DNA from: an uncultured Clostridium sp.
Lineage (GTDB): Bacteria > Bacillota > Clostridia > Clostridiales > Clostridiaceae
DNA length: 64,000 nt
Direction: 5' to 3'
Assembly: GCA_934746015.1 (NCBI GenBank)
Contig: CAKVEW010000006.1
Location: forward strand, 1 to 64,000
Shown: piece by piece, positions 1-8,782 of the stretch
Layout: the number at the start of each line of letters is the position of its first letter
Position numbering within the stretch: position 1 is the first letter of the stretch
Notes under the pieces: model-generated
Told to the model about the DNA's origin: nothing
Databases searched by the model: none
Seen by the model: the letters and a program-made list of their open reading frames with translations, nothing else
Position numbers and translations under genes: made by a program

Positions 1-517
1 CCCTTAAATATTTCATTACTGATATTCCTTTATATTTTTTAAAACATGTTGAGGCATATCCTACTGAAATATTTAAAGTTTTACATATTTCTTCTAGGGA
101 TATATGGTTTTCAATATTTAAATGTAGGGCTTGTAGAAGCTTATTCACTGTAAAACTATCTGTGATTTCTGTATCATTAATTAGCAATTCCATATATTCA
201 TTTATCATATCTAATTCTATTTCTTGCAGTACATTTATAGAACTTGCTTCTTTAATTCTTCTATAAAACTTATTATAAATTGGGTGTAAATACTTCTTTG
301 CTATTCCATTTCTTATTATCTCTCTAGTATAAATAGCATTCCATATAATAAGGTCGTCCATTTTATGTTCTTTGTCCACCTCATCATAAACTTCAGAAGA
401 ATGTTTTTCCTTAACAATTTTTATTATTTCTTCTTTATTTCTGGAATCAATTAATAATGACATCTTATTATTAAAAATATTAAAGTCAGACTCAAAGCTC
501 TCATATCCATCATTCAT
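1..517 (-). CDS. AraC-family transcriptional regulator (3' end outside window)
   Basis: The frame is open from an ATG at 517 to the window edge, giving 172 codons with the C-terminus missing. A GGGAGTG ribosome site lies about 8 bases upstream of the ATG. The first ~130 residues are not recognisable. The last ~35 visible residues contain EEICKTLNISVGYASTCF followed by KKYKGISVMKYLR, which is the first helix-turn-helix of an AraC/XylS DNA-binding domain and the start of the linker helix. The second helix-turn-helix should lie beyond the window. The product would be a cytosolic DNA-binding regulator; its target is unknown. It is separated by a terminator from the secreted reductase operon and need not regulate it. 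Confidence 0.75.
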   Translation of the reverse strand, partial: MNDGYESFESDFNIFNNKMSLLIDSRNKEEIIKIVKEKHSSEVYDEVDKEHKMDDLIIWNAIYTREIIRNGIAKKYLHPIYNKFYRRIKEASSINVLQEIELDMINEYMELLINDTEITDSFTVNKLLQALHLNIENHISLEEICKTLNISVGYASTCFKKYKGISVMKYLR

Positions 518-682
518 AAATATACACTCCCTATATACACAATAATAATTATATACATATTATATTATATATACTAAAACGCCTTCAATCTTTTACTAAA
601 ATTTTACATTCTATTAATTAAACTATATCTTTATTGAAAATATTATAGTAATCATTATCAATTTTATTAATTTCTCATAAAA

Positions 683-724
683 AAATAGACAGATAATTTA
701 TTTAATAAACTACCTGTCTTATTA
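683..724 (-). terminator. Terminator of the secreted reductase operon
   Basis: An imperfect inverted repeat (GACAG paired with CTGTC, flanked by AATA and TTATT) lies about 20 bases past the stop of the FMN-binding lipoprotein. On the minus strand it is followed by a run of seven T. Confidence 0.6.
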
Positions 725-742
725 TATTTTTAAGGTTTTATA

Positions 743-1087
743 TTATTTTGTTGCTGCTGTTAAAGCACTATTTACAGCATCTATTACTCCCTTTGAAGAG
801 TTTGTTGCACCTGATACTGCTTCAACTCCCTCAGTTCCTTGCTTTTCTATTATTTCTGGAACTAAATTATCTTGAACACCTTCAACTAATGTTTTAGTTT
901 CATTATGTTCAACAAGGTTAACTTCAGAAATCTTACCCTTTGAAACTACTACTTCTACTTTAATTACACCTGATGCTCCTTGTCCTTCTCCTTGGTATGT
1001 TCCATCAGTATACTTTCCGCCACCACAGCCTACTAATAATGAAGCTGATATTGAAACAGCTCCTATAATTGCTATTAACTTTTTCAT
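743..1087 (-). CDS. FMN-binding domain lipoprotein, electron carrier for the secreted reductase
   Basis: The 114-residue protein has a lipoprotein signal peptide with lipobox LLVGC (Cys21), so it should be anchored on the outer face of the membrane. The rest is one FMN_bind domain (PF04205) ending in SGATNSS (residues 92-98). This matches the motif to which ApbE covalently attaches FMN through a Ser/Thr. It follows the flavoprotein reductase gene by 27 bases, so the two are co-transcribed. In Shewanella-type fumarate or urocanate reductases the FMN_bind domain is fused to the catalytic flavoprotein, and here the two are separate lipoproteins. The likely role is to pass electrons to the reductase. 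No apbE gene is present in the window. Confidence 0.85.
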   Translation of the reverse strand: MKKLIAIIGAVSISASLLVGCGGGKYTDGTYQGEGQGASGVIKVEVVVSKGKISEVNLVEHNETKTLVEGVQDNLVPEIIEKQGTEGVEAVSGATNSSKGVIDAVNSALTAATK

Positions 1088-1114
1088 GATTATTCCTCCT
1101 ACATATAAATTAAG

Positions 1115-2536
1115 TTATTTTATGAATGCTGCTGCATTTTTTCCAGCTGTTCTACCAAAAGTTACGATATCAGCTAAAGCATTACCACCTAATCTATTTC
1201 CTCCATGGATTCCTCCAGTAACTTCTCCTGCAGCGAATAATCCTTGAATTACATTTCCATCTGTATTTATAACTTCAGCATTAGTGCTTATTTTTAATCC
1301 ACCCATAGTATGATGAACTGCTGGTGTTACAGGAATAGCATACACCTTACCTTCATTTAATTGTCTTGGAATATCTTCTCTATTAAACTCTGAATCTTTA
1401 TTTGCTGCAGCTGCATCATTATATTTGTTGATGCTTTCTACCATAGTATCTTTATCTATTGATAATTTTTCTGCTAACTCTTCAACTGAATCTGCTTCTG
1501 TTACTAATCCCATATTGAAGTATTCTTCAGTAGCCTTTAAACTATTTCTTAATCCTTCATCAAAGAAAAGATAAGCAACTCCATCTTTTTGTTCTAATAT
1601 TGCTTTAGAAACTACATCTCTAGTTAATAATTCATTAGTAAATCTCTTACCATCTTTATTAATAAGGATAGCACCATTTCCTCTTACAGCTTCAGTAACC
1701 ATTACAGCTTTTTCTGGAACAACTGTTGGATGAGTTTGAATTTCTTTAATATCAACTAAATCTGCTCCAAGTTTTTCTGCTAAAACTATTCCATCTCCAG
1801 TAGCTCCACTGTGATTAGTAGTAGCAAATCCTTTTAATTCTTCTTTGTAGCTTACAACCATTTCTTGATTAGCTGAGAATCCTCCAGCAGCTATAACTAC
1901 TGCTTTTGTGTTAATAGTATATTCCTTACCTTCTTTATCTGTTGCTTTTACTCCTGAAACATTACCATCTTTATCTAGTATTATTTCCTTAGCTTCGTTC
2001 CAAAGTCTTAAATCTACTTTTTCATTTTCTGCTGCTGTCTTTAAAGTATCAACTAAGTGAGCACCTACTGCTGCACCACCAGTAGGTCTATGTGTTCTGT
2101 AATTTGTTGATCCAGCCATCTTACCTACGTCTGAAAGGTCAGCTCCAAGTTCAGTTAACCATGCTACTGAATCCTTTGCTTCATTTGTTAATTTTTCTAC
2201 TAATTCAGGGTTATTTTTATTATATCCCCCCTTCATAGTATCATCATACATTGTTTGTATAGAATCTTCTATGTTCTTGTTTTTTTGTTGCTCTGTTTCT
2301 GCTGCATTTAAACCACCAGTAGCTCTATTAGTGTTACCACCTACCATAGGCATTTTTTCTAAAAGAATTACATTTTCTACGCCTTCTTGTTTAGCTTGTA
2401 CAGCTGCTGATAGTCCTGCTCCACCTGCTCCTATAATAACTATATCAGCAGTTTCTTTCTTAGAACCACAACCAACTAGTGCTGTAGGAACTAAAATTAA
2501 AGCTGACATTACTAATGCTAAAGCTTTCTTTTTCAT
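1115..2536 (-). CDS. Secreted fumarate reductase-like flavoprotein (flavocytochrome c family), lipoprotein
   Basis: The 473-residue protein has a lipobox (ALVGC, Cys23) and then an FAD-binding Rossmann motif GAGGAG (36-41) with an acidic residue ending strand 2 (LLEK). It continues with the FAD_binding_2 fold. Active-site elements of the fumarate reductase/flavocytochrome c family are visible: HRPTGG, RGNGAILINKDGKRF, HHTMGG and GGIHGGNRLGGNAL. The heme domain is absent. The likely reaction is reduction of fumarate or a related enoate such as urocanate or cinnamate outside the cell, with electrons from the adjacent FMN lipoprotein. The substrate cannot be fixed from sequence. It lies 109 bases downstream of a C4-dicarboxylate-type two-component system. 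Confidence 0.85.
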   Translation of the reverse strand: MKKKALALVMSALILVPTALVGCGSKKETADIVIIGAGGAGLSAAVQAKQEGVENVILLEKMPMVGGNTNRATGGLNAAETEQQKNKNIEDSIQTMYDDTMKGGYNKNNPELVEKLTNEAKDSVAWLTELGADLSDVGKMAGSTNYRTHRPTGGAAVGAHLVDTLKTAAENEKVDLRLWNEAKEIILDKDGNVSGVKATDKEGKEYTINTKAVVIAAGGFSANQEMVVSYKEELKGFATTNHSGATGDGIVLAEKLGADLVDIKEIQTHPTVVPEKAVMVTEAVRGNGAILINKDGKRFTNELLTRDVVSKAILEQKDGVAYLFFDEGLRNSLKATEEYFNMGLVTEADSVEELAEKLSIDKDTMVESINKYNDAAAANKDSEFNREDIPRQLNEGKVYAIPVTPAVHHTMGGLKISTNAEVINTDGNVIQGLFAAGEVTGGIHGGNRLGGNALADIVTFGRTAGKNAAAFIK

Positions 2537-2592
2537 TTAGTATTTCTCCCCTTGTTTTTTAGTTTTTTATAGCTTTAGTATATTTGTTAACT

Positions 2593-2644
2593 AATAAACA
2601 ATCAATATTGTGGTCTTATTGTTTATTTTGGTCTTTTTGGTCTC
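2593..2644 (-). promoter_or_regulatory. Candidate operator: 10-base inverted repeat plus three TGGTCT repeats
   Basis: AATAAACAAT at 2593-2602 and its exact complement ATTGTTTATT at 2618-2627 form a perfect inverted repeat with 15 bases between arms. TGGTCT also occurs at 2611, 2629 and 2638. The block lies between the response-regulator stop and the reductase start, where a binding site for the response regulator would be expected. The function is inferred from position only. Confidence 0.45.
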
Positions 2645-2645
2645 A

Positions 2646-3326
2646 TTATTTTACTTTATAATAATTAGTTGGTCTTCCAATCTTTCCATACTCCTGATAT
2701 ATTTCAACTTTGCTTTCTTCTACCATTTTTTCTAAGTATCTTCTTGCTGTGACTCTTGCAAGTCCACTTCCATTAGCTATTTCTTCAGCTGTCAACTCCT
2801 CATTTATTTTTAATTTCATAAATTCTATTATCTTATTATAAGTTTTTATATTTAATCCCTTACAAAGTTCTTTTTTTTCTTGTTCTACATTTATATTTAC
2901 TATATATTGATCTATATGTTCTTGATTTATATCTTCAACATTATTTAATTCTAAAAACCTATTCTTATAATTAATTAATGATTCTTTAAACCTTTCAAAT
3001 TTGAATGGTTTTATTAAATAATCTATAGCTCCATATTTAAAAGCATCATCTACAGATGCTTTACACTTATCTGCTGTAATCAATATTGTATCTAAATTTA
3101 TTTCTTCTAATCTAATCCATTTCAACAACTCTATTCCCTTACCATCAGGTAAAAAAACATCTAATAATACTAAATTAGCTTTACACTTTCTTAATTTAGT
3201 TTTAGCTTCTTTTATAGAACTGGCATCATCTATCACCTTAAAACTACCTATTTTTTCTAAAAACCTTTTGTTAATTTCTTTAACCATTGGGTCATCTTCC
3301 ACAATAAAAACATTAATTATATTCAT
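2646..3326 (-). CDS. CitB/DcuR-type response regulator
   Basis: The protein has 226 residues: an N-terminal receiver domain with acidic pocket EDD (10-12), phospho-acceptor Asp56 in LVLLDVFLPDG and Lys in YLIKPF, then a C-terminal helix-turn-helix typical of the CitB/DcuR/DctR group (GSGLARVTARRYLEKM). The start used is the ATG at 3326. It overlaps the kinase stop as TAATG and has GGGAGG 9 bases upstream, whereas an upstream in-frame ATG at 3344 lies within that ribosome site. It is translationally coupled to the kinase. The probable target is the reductase operon just downstream. Confidence 0.88.
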   Translation of the reverse strand: MNIINVFIVEDDPMVKEINKRFLEKIGSFKVIDDASSIKEAKTKLRKCKANLVLLDVFLPDGKGIELLKWIRLEEINLDTILITADKCKASVDDAFKYGAIDYLIKPFKFERFKESLINYKNRFLELNNVEDINQEHIDQYIVNINVEQEKKELCKGLNIKTYNKIIEFMKLKINEELTAEEIANGSGLARVTARRYLEKMVEESKVEIYQEYGKIGRPTNYYKVK

Positions 3327-4864
3327 TAAATCTTTGCCTCCCATATTGTCAATTCATCTGATGTTAATTTCAAATCTCCATTTAAAGAATTTATTATACT
3401 ACTAATATTATACAATCCTAATCCTCTAAAACTTCCTTTTGTGCTAAATCCCCTTAAAAATATTTTTTCTTTTAGTTTATCATCAATTTTATTTCCATTA
3501 TTTTTTACTATAATATTTATTTTTTCCTCTTGGAAGATACCTATGTATATATATCCGTCATCTCTTCCCTTCAATTCTTCAATAGAATTTTCTAATAAGT
3601 TTCCTATAATAGTTAATACATCTTGTATCATAATATTTTTAGGTATTTCTTTTAAATTTGAGTTTTCATCTACTTCAAACTTTATCTTAAGTTCATCGGC
3701 TTTATTATATTTTGAAAAGATTAAACCTTGTATTGATGCTTCTCTTATCTTCTTTAATGAATCAGTTATTACTCCTCTATTCTCAGTTGTTTCAAAAATA
3801 TATTCTAAAGCCTTCTCACTTTCATCTAATTGAATTAGGCCTGCAATTGTATGTAATTTATTCATAAACTCATGATTTTGAGCTCTTAAGTTCCAAGTTA
3901 ACTCCTTTACTCCAGTTAATTCTGCAGCCATATTATGAACTTTTGTGAAATCCTGAAAGCTAGCTATTGCTCCTACTATTTTTCCATACTCACCAATAAT
4001 GCTATAAAAATTCCCCATAATTATTACATTATTATGCAGCCTGATTTCCTTATTAAAAATTCTACTTCTTCTATACATAACTTCATTTAACAAGTTAATT
4101 ATCTTATAATCAATAATTCTATTAGAATTGAGCTTTAATATCTCATAAGCTTTACTATTTATTACAGTTATTTCTCCCAAATTATTTACTGCAATAAGTC
4201 CTTCTTCAATGTTATTAATAATAGATTCCTTTTCCCTAAGTTGATTTGCTATTTCTTCTGGTTCTAATCCATAAATATCTGATTTTATATTTTTAGCTAA
4301 TTTCTTTGCTAAAAATATAATTATAATTAAAACCCCAATAAAAACAGGTATTAAACCTCTAAAGAATTCTCCTACTTCACTTCTTATATCTCTCTTTAAA
4401 ACTCCTACAGCTACTGCTCCAACTTGTACACCATCCTTATATATTGGTGTAAACCCCCTAACAGATTTCCCCAAATGTCCTTCACCTTCTGAAACATAGG
4501 TTTCACCTTCGGTCAATACTAGTTTTTCATCTCCCCCTAAAAATTTTCTACCTATATTTTCCGGAATTGGATGTGAGTATCTTATTCCTTCATTATTCAT
4601 TACCGTTATAAATAATAATCCTGTTTTTAGTCTTACTCTTTCTGTAAAGTTTTGTACTTTATAATGGGTTGGATCTGAGCCATCAGCTAGCTCTTTTTGT
4701 ATCATAGGATTAGAAGAGACAACAAAAGCTATATCTATTAAGCTCTTTCCTACCGTTTCCGATACTTTAGACTTTATAATAGCTAATGAAAATATGCTAA
4801 TTACCATTATAACAGTCATAAATATCCCAATAGTTAATCTAGTTAGTTTCTTTTCTAAGATCAT
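3326..4864 (-). CDS. CitA/DcuS-type sensor histidine kinase
   Basis: The 512-residue kinase has a transmembrane helix (10-31) and a periplasmic-type PAS sensor (about 35-165). A second transmembrane helix (171-186) is followed by a cytosolic PAS (about 207-310), an H-box with His331 (LRAQNHEFMNKL) and an HATPase domain ending in GFSTKGSFRGLGLY. Residues RYSHP (95-99) match the Arg/His pair that binds C4-dicarboxylates or citrate in DcuS and CitA. This suggests sensing of an external carboxylate such as fumarate or malate. It would phosphorylate the overlapping response regulator. The operon context points to substrate-induced expression of the secreted fumarate reductase-like system. Confidence 0.9.
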   Translation of the reverse strand: MILEKKLTRLTIGIFMTVIMVISIFSLAIIKSKVSETVGKSLIDIAFVVSSNPMIQKELADGSDPTHYKVQNFTERVRLKTGLLFITVMNNEGIRYSHPIPENIGRKFLGGDEKLVLTEGETYVSEGEGHLGKSVRGFTPIYKDGVQVGAVAVGVLKRDIRSEVGEFFRGLIPVFIGVLIIIIFLAKKLAKNIKSDIYGLEPEEIANQLREKESIINNIEEGLIAVNNLGEITVINSKAYEILKLNSNRIIDYKIINLLNEVMYRRSRIFNKEIRLHNNVIIMGNFYSIIGEYGKIVGAIASFQDFTKVHNMAAELTGVKELTWNLRAQNHEFMNKLHTIAGLIQLDESEKALEYIFETTENRGVITDSLKKIREASIQGLIFSKYNKADELKIKFEVDENSNLKEIPKNIMIQDVLTIIGNLLENSIEELKGRDDGYIYIGIFQEEKINIIVKNNGNKIDDKLKEKIFLRGFSTKGSFRGLGLYNISSIINSLNGDLKLTSDELTIWEAKI

Positions 4865-4924
4865 TTTTACCTCTTTTTTCTTTATTATTACTTGACTATT
4901 ATATAATAAAACATAAATATTAAT

Positions 4925-4956
4925 AAAAAAAGAATCATCTTAAATGATTCTTTTTT
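4925..4956. terminator. Bidirectional terminator
   Basis: GAATCAT (4932-4938) pairs with ATGATTC (4944-4950) and is flanked by A7 and T6. It lies just beyond the stop of the unknown protein at 4966 on the minus strand. Confidence 0.8.
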
Positions 4957-4965
4957 AGCTTATCA

Positions 4966-5544
4966 TTATTTTTTTCTAATAATATCTAATACGTATGTCT
5001 TAAACTCTTCAAAACTTCCTTTAGTTATTGAAGCACCCTTATTAATCTTTTCACTTGAGAAGTTGTATTCAGCTGAACCATAGTTAAAACTAGCACTTGA
5101 TACAATTATACTAGAATCCGTAACTCTATAATTTATATCTGCTAACATAACATCTTTACAGAATTCTATAAATTCATTTGCTTTTTCTAAATCGCCTTTA
5201 CTAACTTCATTCAAAGTAAATTTAAATAAACCATAGCCACCAATTAAAGGAACCATTTGACCACTCGCCATATAAAATACTTTTCCCATATTATAAAAAT
5301 ATTTCATATTTCCATAAGTCATAGTCCTATACTCGTTGTTTATTTCTAAATCCTTATTATCTAGGTCTTTAAATTTTTCAACTATATCATCCCAAGCTTT
5401 TGCTTCAGCTGATTTATTATTACTTATTACACTTTTAAATTGTTCATATGCTTTTTCTAAATCATTTCCCTTATTTATAATTGAATTATTTACTTTAACC
5501 ACATACTCATTATTTTCGAATACTAACTCCACTTTACTATTCAT
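4966..5544 (-). CDS. Unknown 192-residue cytosolic protein
   Basis: The start is an ATG with GGGAG well placed upstream. I do not recognise a family. No signal peptide or membrane segment is visible. The first ~45 residues read as a small beta hairpin followed by a helix (VELVFENNEYVVKVNNSI, then an acidic helical stretch). The central part has an aromatic and Gly-rich segment (YNMGKVFYMASGQ). It appears to be a single-gene unit with its own terminator between the sensor kinase and the rhodanese gene. No function is proposed. Confidence 0.7.
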   Translation of the reverse strand: MNSKVELVFENNEYVVKVNNSIINKGNDLEKAYEQFKSVISNNKSAEAKAWDDIVEKFKDLDNKDLEINNEYRTMTYGNMKYFYNMGKVFYMASGQMVPLIGGYGLFKFTLNEVSKGDLEKANEFIEFCKDVMLADINYRVTDSSIIVSSASFNYGSAEYNFSSEKINKGASITKGSFEEFKTYVLDIIRKK

Positions 5545-5633
5545 AACTAAACTCCCTTACTTATATAATTATGTATTATTATTTAGTAATAATTATTATA
5601 ACATAGTATAATTGATTTTCAACCAATTAATTA

Positions 5634-6041
5634 TTACTTAACAATTTCATATGGCCAATCTTTTATGCCACCAAAATCATATACGTTATTATATCCCATT
5701 TTAGCTAATAAATTTGCTGCTGTACTACTTCTATTCCCGCTTCTACAATATACTAGTATTTTTTGTTCTTTATCCTTAAGTATATTTCCTGCTTCTGATT
5801 CTATTTCATCTAGTGGAATTAGTATACTATTTTCTATATGTCCATTTTCATATTCTTCTTTAGTTCTAACATCTAATATTATAACATTTCCTTTATCCAT
5901 TTCTTTTTTTGCTTCTTCGGCAGTTATTTCAATAACACTACTTTTATCATTATTTACATTGGTATCCTTTACTACTGTACCGCAACCAGAAATTATAAAA
6001 ACGCTTAAAAATATAGTCAATATAACGTAAATTTTTTTCAA
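5634..6041 (-). CDS. Rhodanese-domain lipoprotein
   Basis: The protein has 135 residues: a signal peptide with lipobox (ISGC, Cys20), a short Asn-rich linker, then a single rhodanese fold with active-site loop CRSGNRS (Cys99). It is expected at the outer membrane face, where it could carry sulfane sulfur or act in thiol redox. The start chosen is TTG at 6041. The AAAGAGGTG ribosome site sits 6-8 bases ahead of it, while the longer frame would begin at a GTG inside that same ribosome site. The gene lies near the CcdA/TlpA thiol pair but is a separate unit. Confidence 0.87.
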   Translation of the reverse strand: MKKIYVILTIFLSVFIISGCGTVVKDTNVNNDKSSVIEITAEEAKKEMDKGNVIILDVRTKEEYENGHIENSILIPLDEIESEAGNILKDKEQKILVYCRSGNRSSTAANLLAKMGYNNVYDFGGIKDWPYEIVK

Positions 6042-6072
6042 TATTATCACCTCTTTATTATTATAAAGAAAT

Positions 6073-6112
6073 AAACATACTAAGTTTGTGACTTTATCAC
6101 AAACCTAGTATA
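6073..6112. terminator. Stem-loop terminator
   Basis: ACTAAGTTTGTGA (6079-6091) pairs with TCACAAACCTAGT (6097-6109) with one G-U pair and a 5-base loop. It lies just past the stop of the AlbA_2 protein. The following T-run is weak. Confidence 0.6.
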
Positions 6113-6113
6113 T

Positions 6114-7268
6114 TTACTTATCAAAAAACTTTGTTCCTGGTAATACCACTTTAAAATAATCATCCTTAATAGAGTTAATAAATTTAACCTTTCGACTATT
6201 ATTAAAAGATTTTTTAATTCTTAAAAAACCTTGGCCATTATTTAAAAATCGCTTATTATTATCTATTGTAATTAACTTTTCATATAGCCAAATATTCCTC
6301 TTGCTTTGGTTTATGTTGTTAATTGATCTGTTATTTCCAGTTATGGCTCCTGGACTTGTTATAATAATTTCTTTGGTTCCTATATAAATATCTATGATCT
6401 TATCAAAGGCAGAATAATCTCTATATAGTACTGCATTATTTATTGCTTCACCTATTGCATTTATAGGATAATCCTTTGGTAAAATATCTAAAACTTCTCT
6501 AATAGCTTTATCAATCATATTTAATACATTACCTTGAACTATTATAACTTCATCCTTAGCAGGATTTAGCTTATTATTAATTCTTATAATATTATGTGGT
6601 AACCAAAGACTATTAACATTTGAAAATATTAATAATCCTCCTAATGTACAATAAAATTCTCCACTTTCCTTATCCCTTGATATAATTCTTGAAGTTTCAA
6701 GTAAAAATTTTTTATTTTCTTCATTTATTTCAATACCTTTATTTTTAAAATAATTTTTATATATCGATTCATCTAAAAAGCTTATATTACTTTTTACTAT
6801 TCTAGAAGTTTCTATAAAGAAATCTAAATTTTCTTCAAAGGATTCTAATAATTCTTGCTTTCTCATAGTGTCAGTAGTTGAACCTCTTCTAACATAAAAA
6901 GCTCCATTTTCTCTAACTTGGTATGGTTTTTGTTCTCCATCATATATTGTTATAACAGAAACTTTTTTATTCTCTATCAATAAATTATCTACAGAAATTG
7001 GAATTGGCGGCTCGCATCTTGAAGTAATTATTTGTTGAACTTGCTCTTCATTAATAACTTCATTATCTTCTAATCCCACTATCCTTTTTGACTTATCTTC
7101 AATTCCTATTATTATGTAACCTCTTCCTCCCCTTGAATTTGCTATTGCGCAAACATCCTTTGCTAACTCCTTTTTGCTACTCTCCTGCTCTAAGGATAGC
7201 TTTAATTTAAAATCTAATTTTACGCCTTCTTCTCTTTTTATTAAACTAAGAACTTTTTTGCTATCCAT
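6114..7268 (-). CDS. AlbA_2 (Schlafen-like) domain transcriptional regulator/ATPase
   Basis: The 384-residue protein begins with an AlbA_2 domain (PF04326, formerly AAA_4). The segment VKLDFKLKLS leads to ANSRGGRGYIIIGIEDK, then YYVRRGSTT-like VRRGSTTDTM. The C-terminal half matches the HATPase_c_4-type region with EAINNAVLYRDYS, normally the ATP-binding part of these regulators. Related proteins act as DNA-binding regulators, but targets vary widely and none can be named here. The start is an ATG with GGGGTGAG upstream. It appears to be a single-gene unit. Confidence 0.75.
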   Translation of the reverse strand: MDSKKVLSLIKREEGVKLDFKLKLSLEQESSKKELAKDVCAIANSRGGRGYIIIGIEDKSKRIVGLEDNEVINEEQVQQIITSRCEPPIPISVDNLLIENKKVSVITIYDGEQKPYQVRENGAFYVRRGSTTDTMRKQELLESFEENLDFFIETSRIVKSNISFLDESIYKNYFKNKGIEINEENKKFLLETSRIISRDKESGEFYCTLGGLLIFSNVNSLWLPHNIIRINNKLNPAKDEVIIVQGNVLNMIDKAIREVLDILPKDYPINAIGEAINNAVLYRDYSAFDKIIDIYIGTKEIIITSPGAITGNNRSINNINQSKRNIWLYEKLITIDNNKRFLNNGQGFLRIKKSFNNSRKVKFINSIKDDYFKVVLPGTKFFDK

Positions 7269-7315
7269 TCTCTCACCCCACTAATTTATTGCTATATAAA
7301 TATTTTACTATAAAA

Positions 7316-7355
7316 ATAGAGAGAGAAGCTATAATAGTAGCCTCAACCTCTCTTA
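7316..7355. terminator. Terminator of ccdA-tlpA
   Basis: On the minus strand GAGGCTA pairs with TAGCTTC around a 6-base loop, with GAGAG and CTCTC extending the stem after a bulge, then TATTTTTAT. It lies within 50 bases of the TlpA-like stop. Confidence 0.6.
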
Positions 7356-7361
7356 ATTTAA

Positions 7362-7913
7362 TTATTTTATTATCTTTTTAATATTGTCAAAAAGTGTATT
7401 CTTATCTATTAAGCCTTCTCTATCATAAGTAATTTCCCCAGCTTTATTTATAAAAATAGTTCTAGGAATACCCATAATATTATAAGTATTGGCAGCACTA
7501 AGCTCTTTATCAAATACAACCTTCATCTCTAAATTATTATCCTCTAAAAACTTTAATGCCCTTTCTTTTGTTTCTCTTTTTCCATCAGTTAAATTAACCA
7601 TTAGTATTTCTACATCATCTCCATATTCCTTTATTACTTCTTCAAAATATGGCATTTCTTCTTGACAAGGTCCACACCAACTAGCCCAGATATTAACTAC
7701 TACTGGCTTTTTATCCTTAAAATCAGATAATTTAACTATATTCCCATCTTCATCATATACAGTGAAATCTTTCGCTTCTTTTATTTCTGTTTGTAAGGAA
7801 TCACTATCATTAGGCATATATGCACCAGATAAGTATCCATATCCAAATTTTACAATAACTATTAATAATATTAAAGAAACTATTAACACTACTATTTTCA
7901 TTTTATCTTTCAT
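7362..7913 (-). CDS. TlpA/ResA-like membrane-anchored thioredoxin
   Basis: The 183-residue protein has an N-terminal membrane anchor (about 7-28) followed by an extracytoplasmic AhpC/TSA-type thioredoxin fold. The active site is WASWCGPC (Cys80, Cys83) and the cis-Pro loop is GIPRTIFI. ResA and TlpA proteins reduce disulfides in exported proteins or apocytochromes. No cytochrome c genes are visible, so a general extracytoplasmic thiol reductase is likelier. It follows the CcdA gene by 12 bases, which would supply its electrons. Single operon. Confidence 0.9.
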   Translation of the reverse strand: MKDKMKIVVLIVSLILLIVIVKFGYGYLSGAYMPNDSDSLQTEIKEAKDFTVYDEDGNIVKLSDFKDKKPVVVNIWASWCGPCQEEMPYFEEVIKEYGDDVEILMVNLTDGKRETKERALKFLEDNNLEMKVVFDKELSAANTYNIMGIPRTIFINKAGEITYDREGLIDKNTLFDNIKKIIK

Positions 7914-7925
7914 AAATTTAACCTC

Positions 7926-8606
7926 CTAATTAAATGTTAACCAAGATAATAATAAGTTTAAATAACCAGTCATCATCATTAATCCTATTACTATAAGTAA
8001 TATTCCTGACACAGTATTTATAATCTTATAATTTCTTTTAATAAATTTAAAAACACCTTTAATATTCTCAATTAATAGAGCTGAAATTATAAATGGTATA
8101 CCAAGGCCTAAGCTATAAGATAAAAGCATGAAAATCCCTTTTAAGGTATCTTGTGAATTAGCTGCAATCATTAAAGCTGCCCCTAGAAAAGTTCCTACAC
8201 AAGGAGTCCATCCTATTGCAAATATCATACCAAATAATATAGATGAGGTTAAATTTAATTTATTTAAATTTGTTTTATTCTTTAATTTAAGACTCTTTTC
8301 TAAAAAAGCAATTTTGAATATACCAATGTAATTTAATCCAAAAACTATTAATAATATACCTGCTATTATATTAAATAGTTTCATATACTTTTGTATAAAA
8401 ACTCCAAAGGTTCCAGCTGCTGCACCTAAAATTGTAAATATTACTGAAAACCCAATAACAAAACCTATAGAATTAAGTAAAGCTTTGTTATTATTTTTAT
8501 TATCATTTCCTCCCATGAAATAAGATATATATATAGGTATCATAGGTAAAATACAAGGTGAAATAAAGGTGATTATACCTTCTAAGAAAAGTATAAAATA
8601 ATTCAC
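7926..8606 (-). CDS. ccdA: CcdA-like transmembrane thiol:disulfide transporter
   Basis: The 226-residue polytopic protein of the DsbD/CcdA family has about six hydrophobic helices. The two conserved membrane cysteines lie in ISPCILPMIPIY (Cys18) and GWTPCVGTFLGA (Cys136), the usual redox pair. It moves electrons from cytosolic thioredoxin across the membrane to the adjacent TlpA-like protein. The start is GTG at 8606 with GGAGTGG upstream. First gene of a two-gene operon. Confidence 0.9.
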   Translation of the reverse strand: MNYFILFLEGIITFISPCILPMIPIYISYFMGGNDNKNNNKALLNSIGFVIGFSVIFTILGAAAGTFGVFIQKYMKLFNIIAGILLIVFGLNYIGIFKIAFLEKSLKLKNKTNLNKLNLTSSILFGMIFAIGWTPCVGTFLGAALMIAANSQDTLKGIFMLLSYSLGLGIPFIISALLIENIKGVFKFIKRNYKIINTVSGILLIVIGLMMMTGYLNLLLSWLTFN

Positions 8607-8721
8607 TAAACCACTCCTTTCCTTTTTTATTAATATATCACAATATTCAAATTAATTGAATAAGGTACTTTTTTGATACTATTATGCAAATGAAATATCA
8701 TATAGTTTTAAAAACTATATA

Positions 8722-8750
8722 TTGTCTTTATATGTATTTTATGATATCTT
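8722..8750 (+). promoter_or_regulatory. Sigma-A-like promoter for degV
   Basis: TTGTCT (8722-8727), a 17-base spacer and TATCTT (8745-8750) lie 32 bases ahead of the degV start in the divergent intergenic region. Confidence 0.45.
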
Positions 8751-8782
8751 ATTAATATATTTAAAAAGAAAGGAATGTTATT

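Noticed and set aside
2271..2540. Plus-strand open frame opposite the secreted reductase.
   Set aside because: It is a mirror of the well-supported minus-strand gene and has no ribosome site or recognisable product. The same holds for all other long antisense frames in the flagellar operon.
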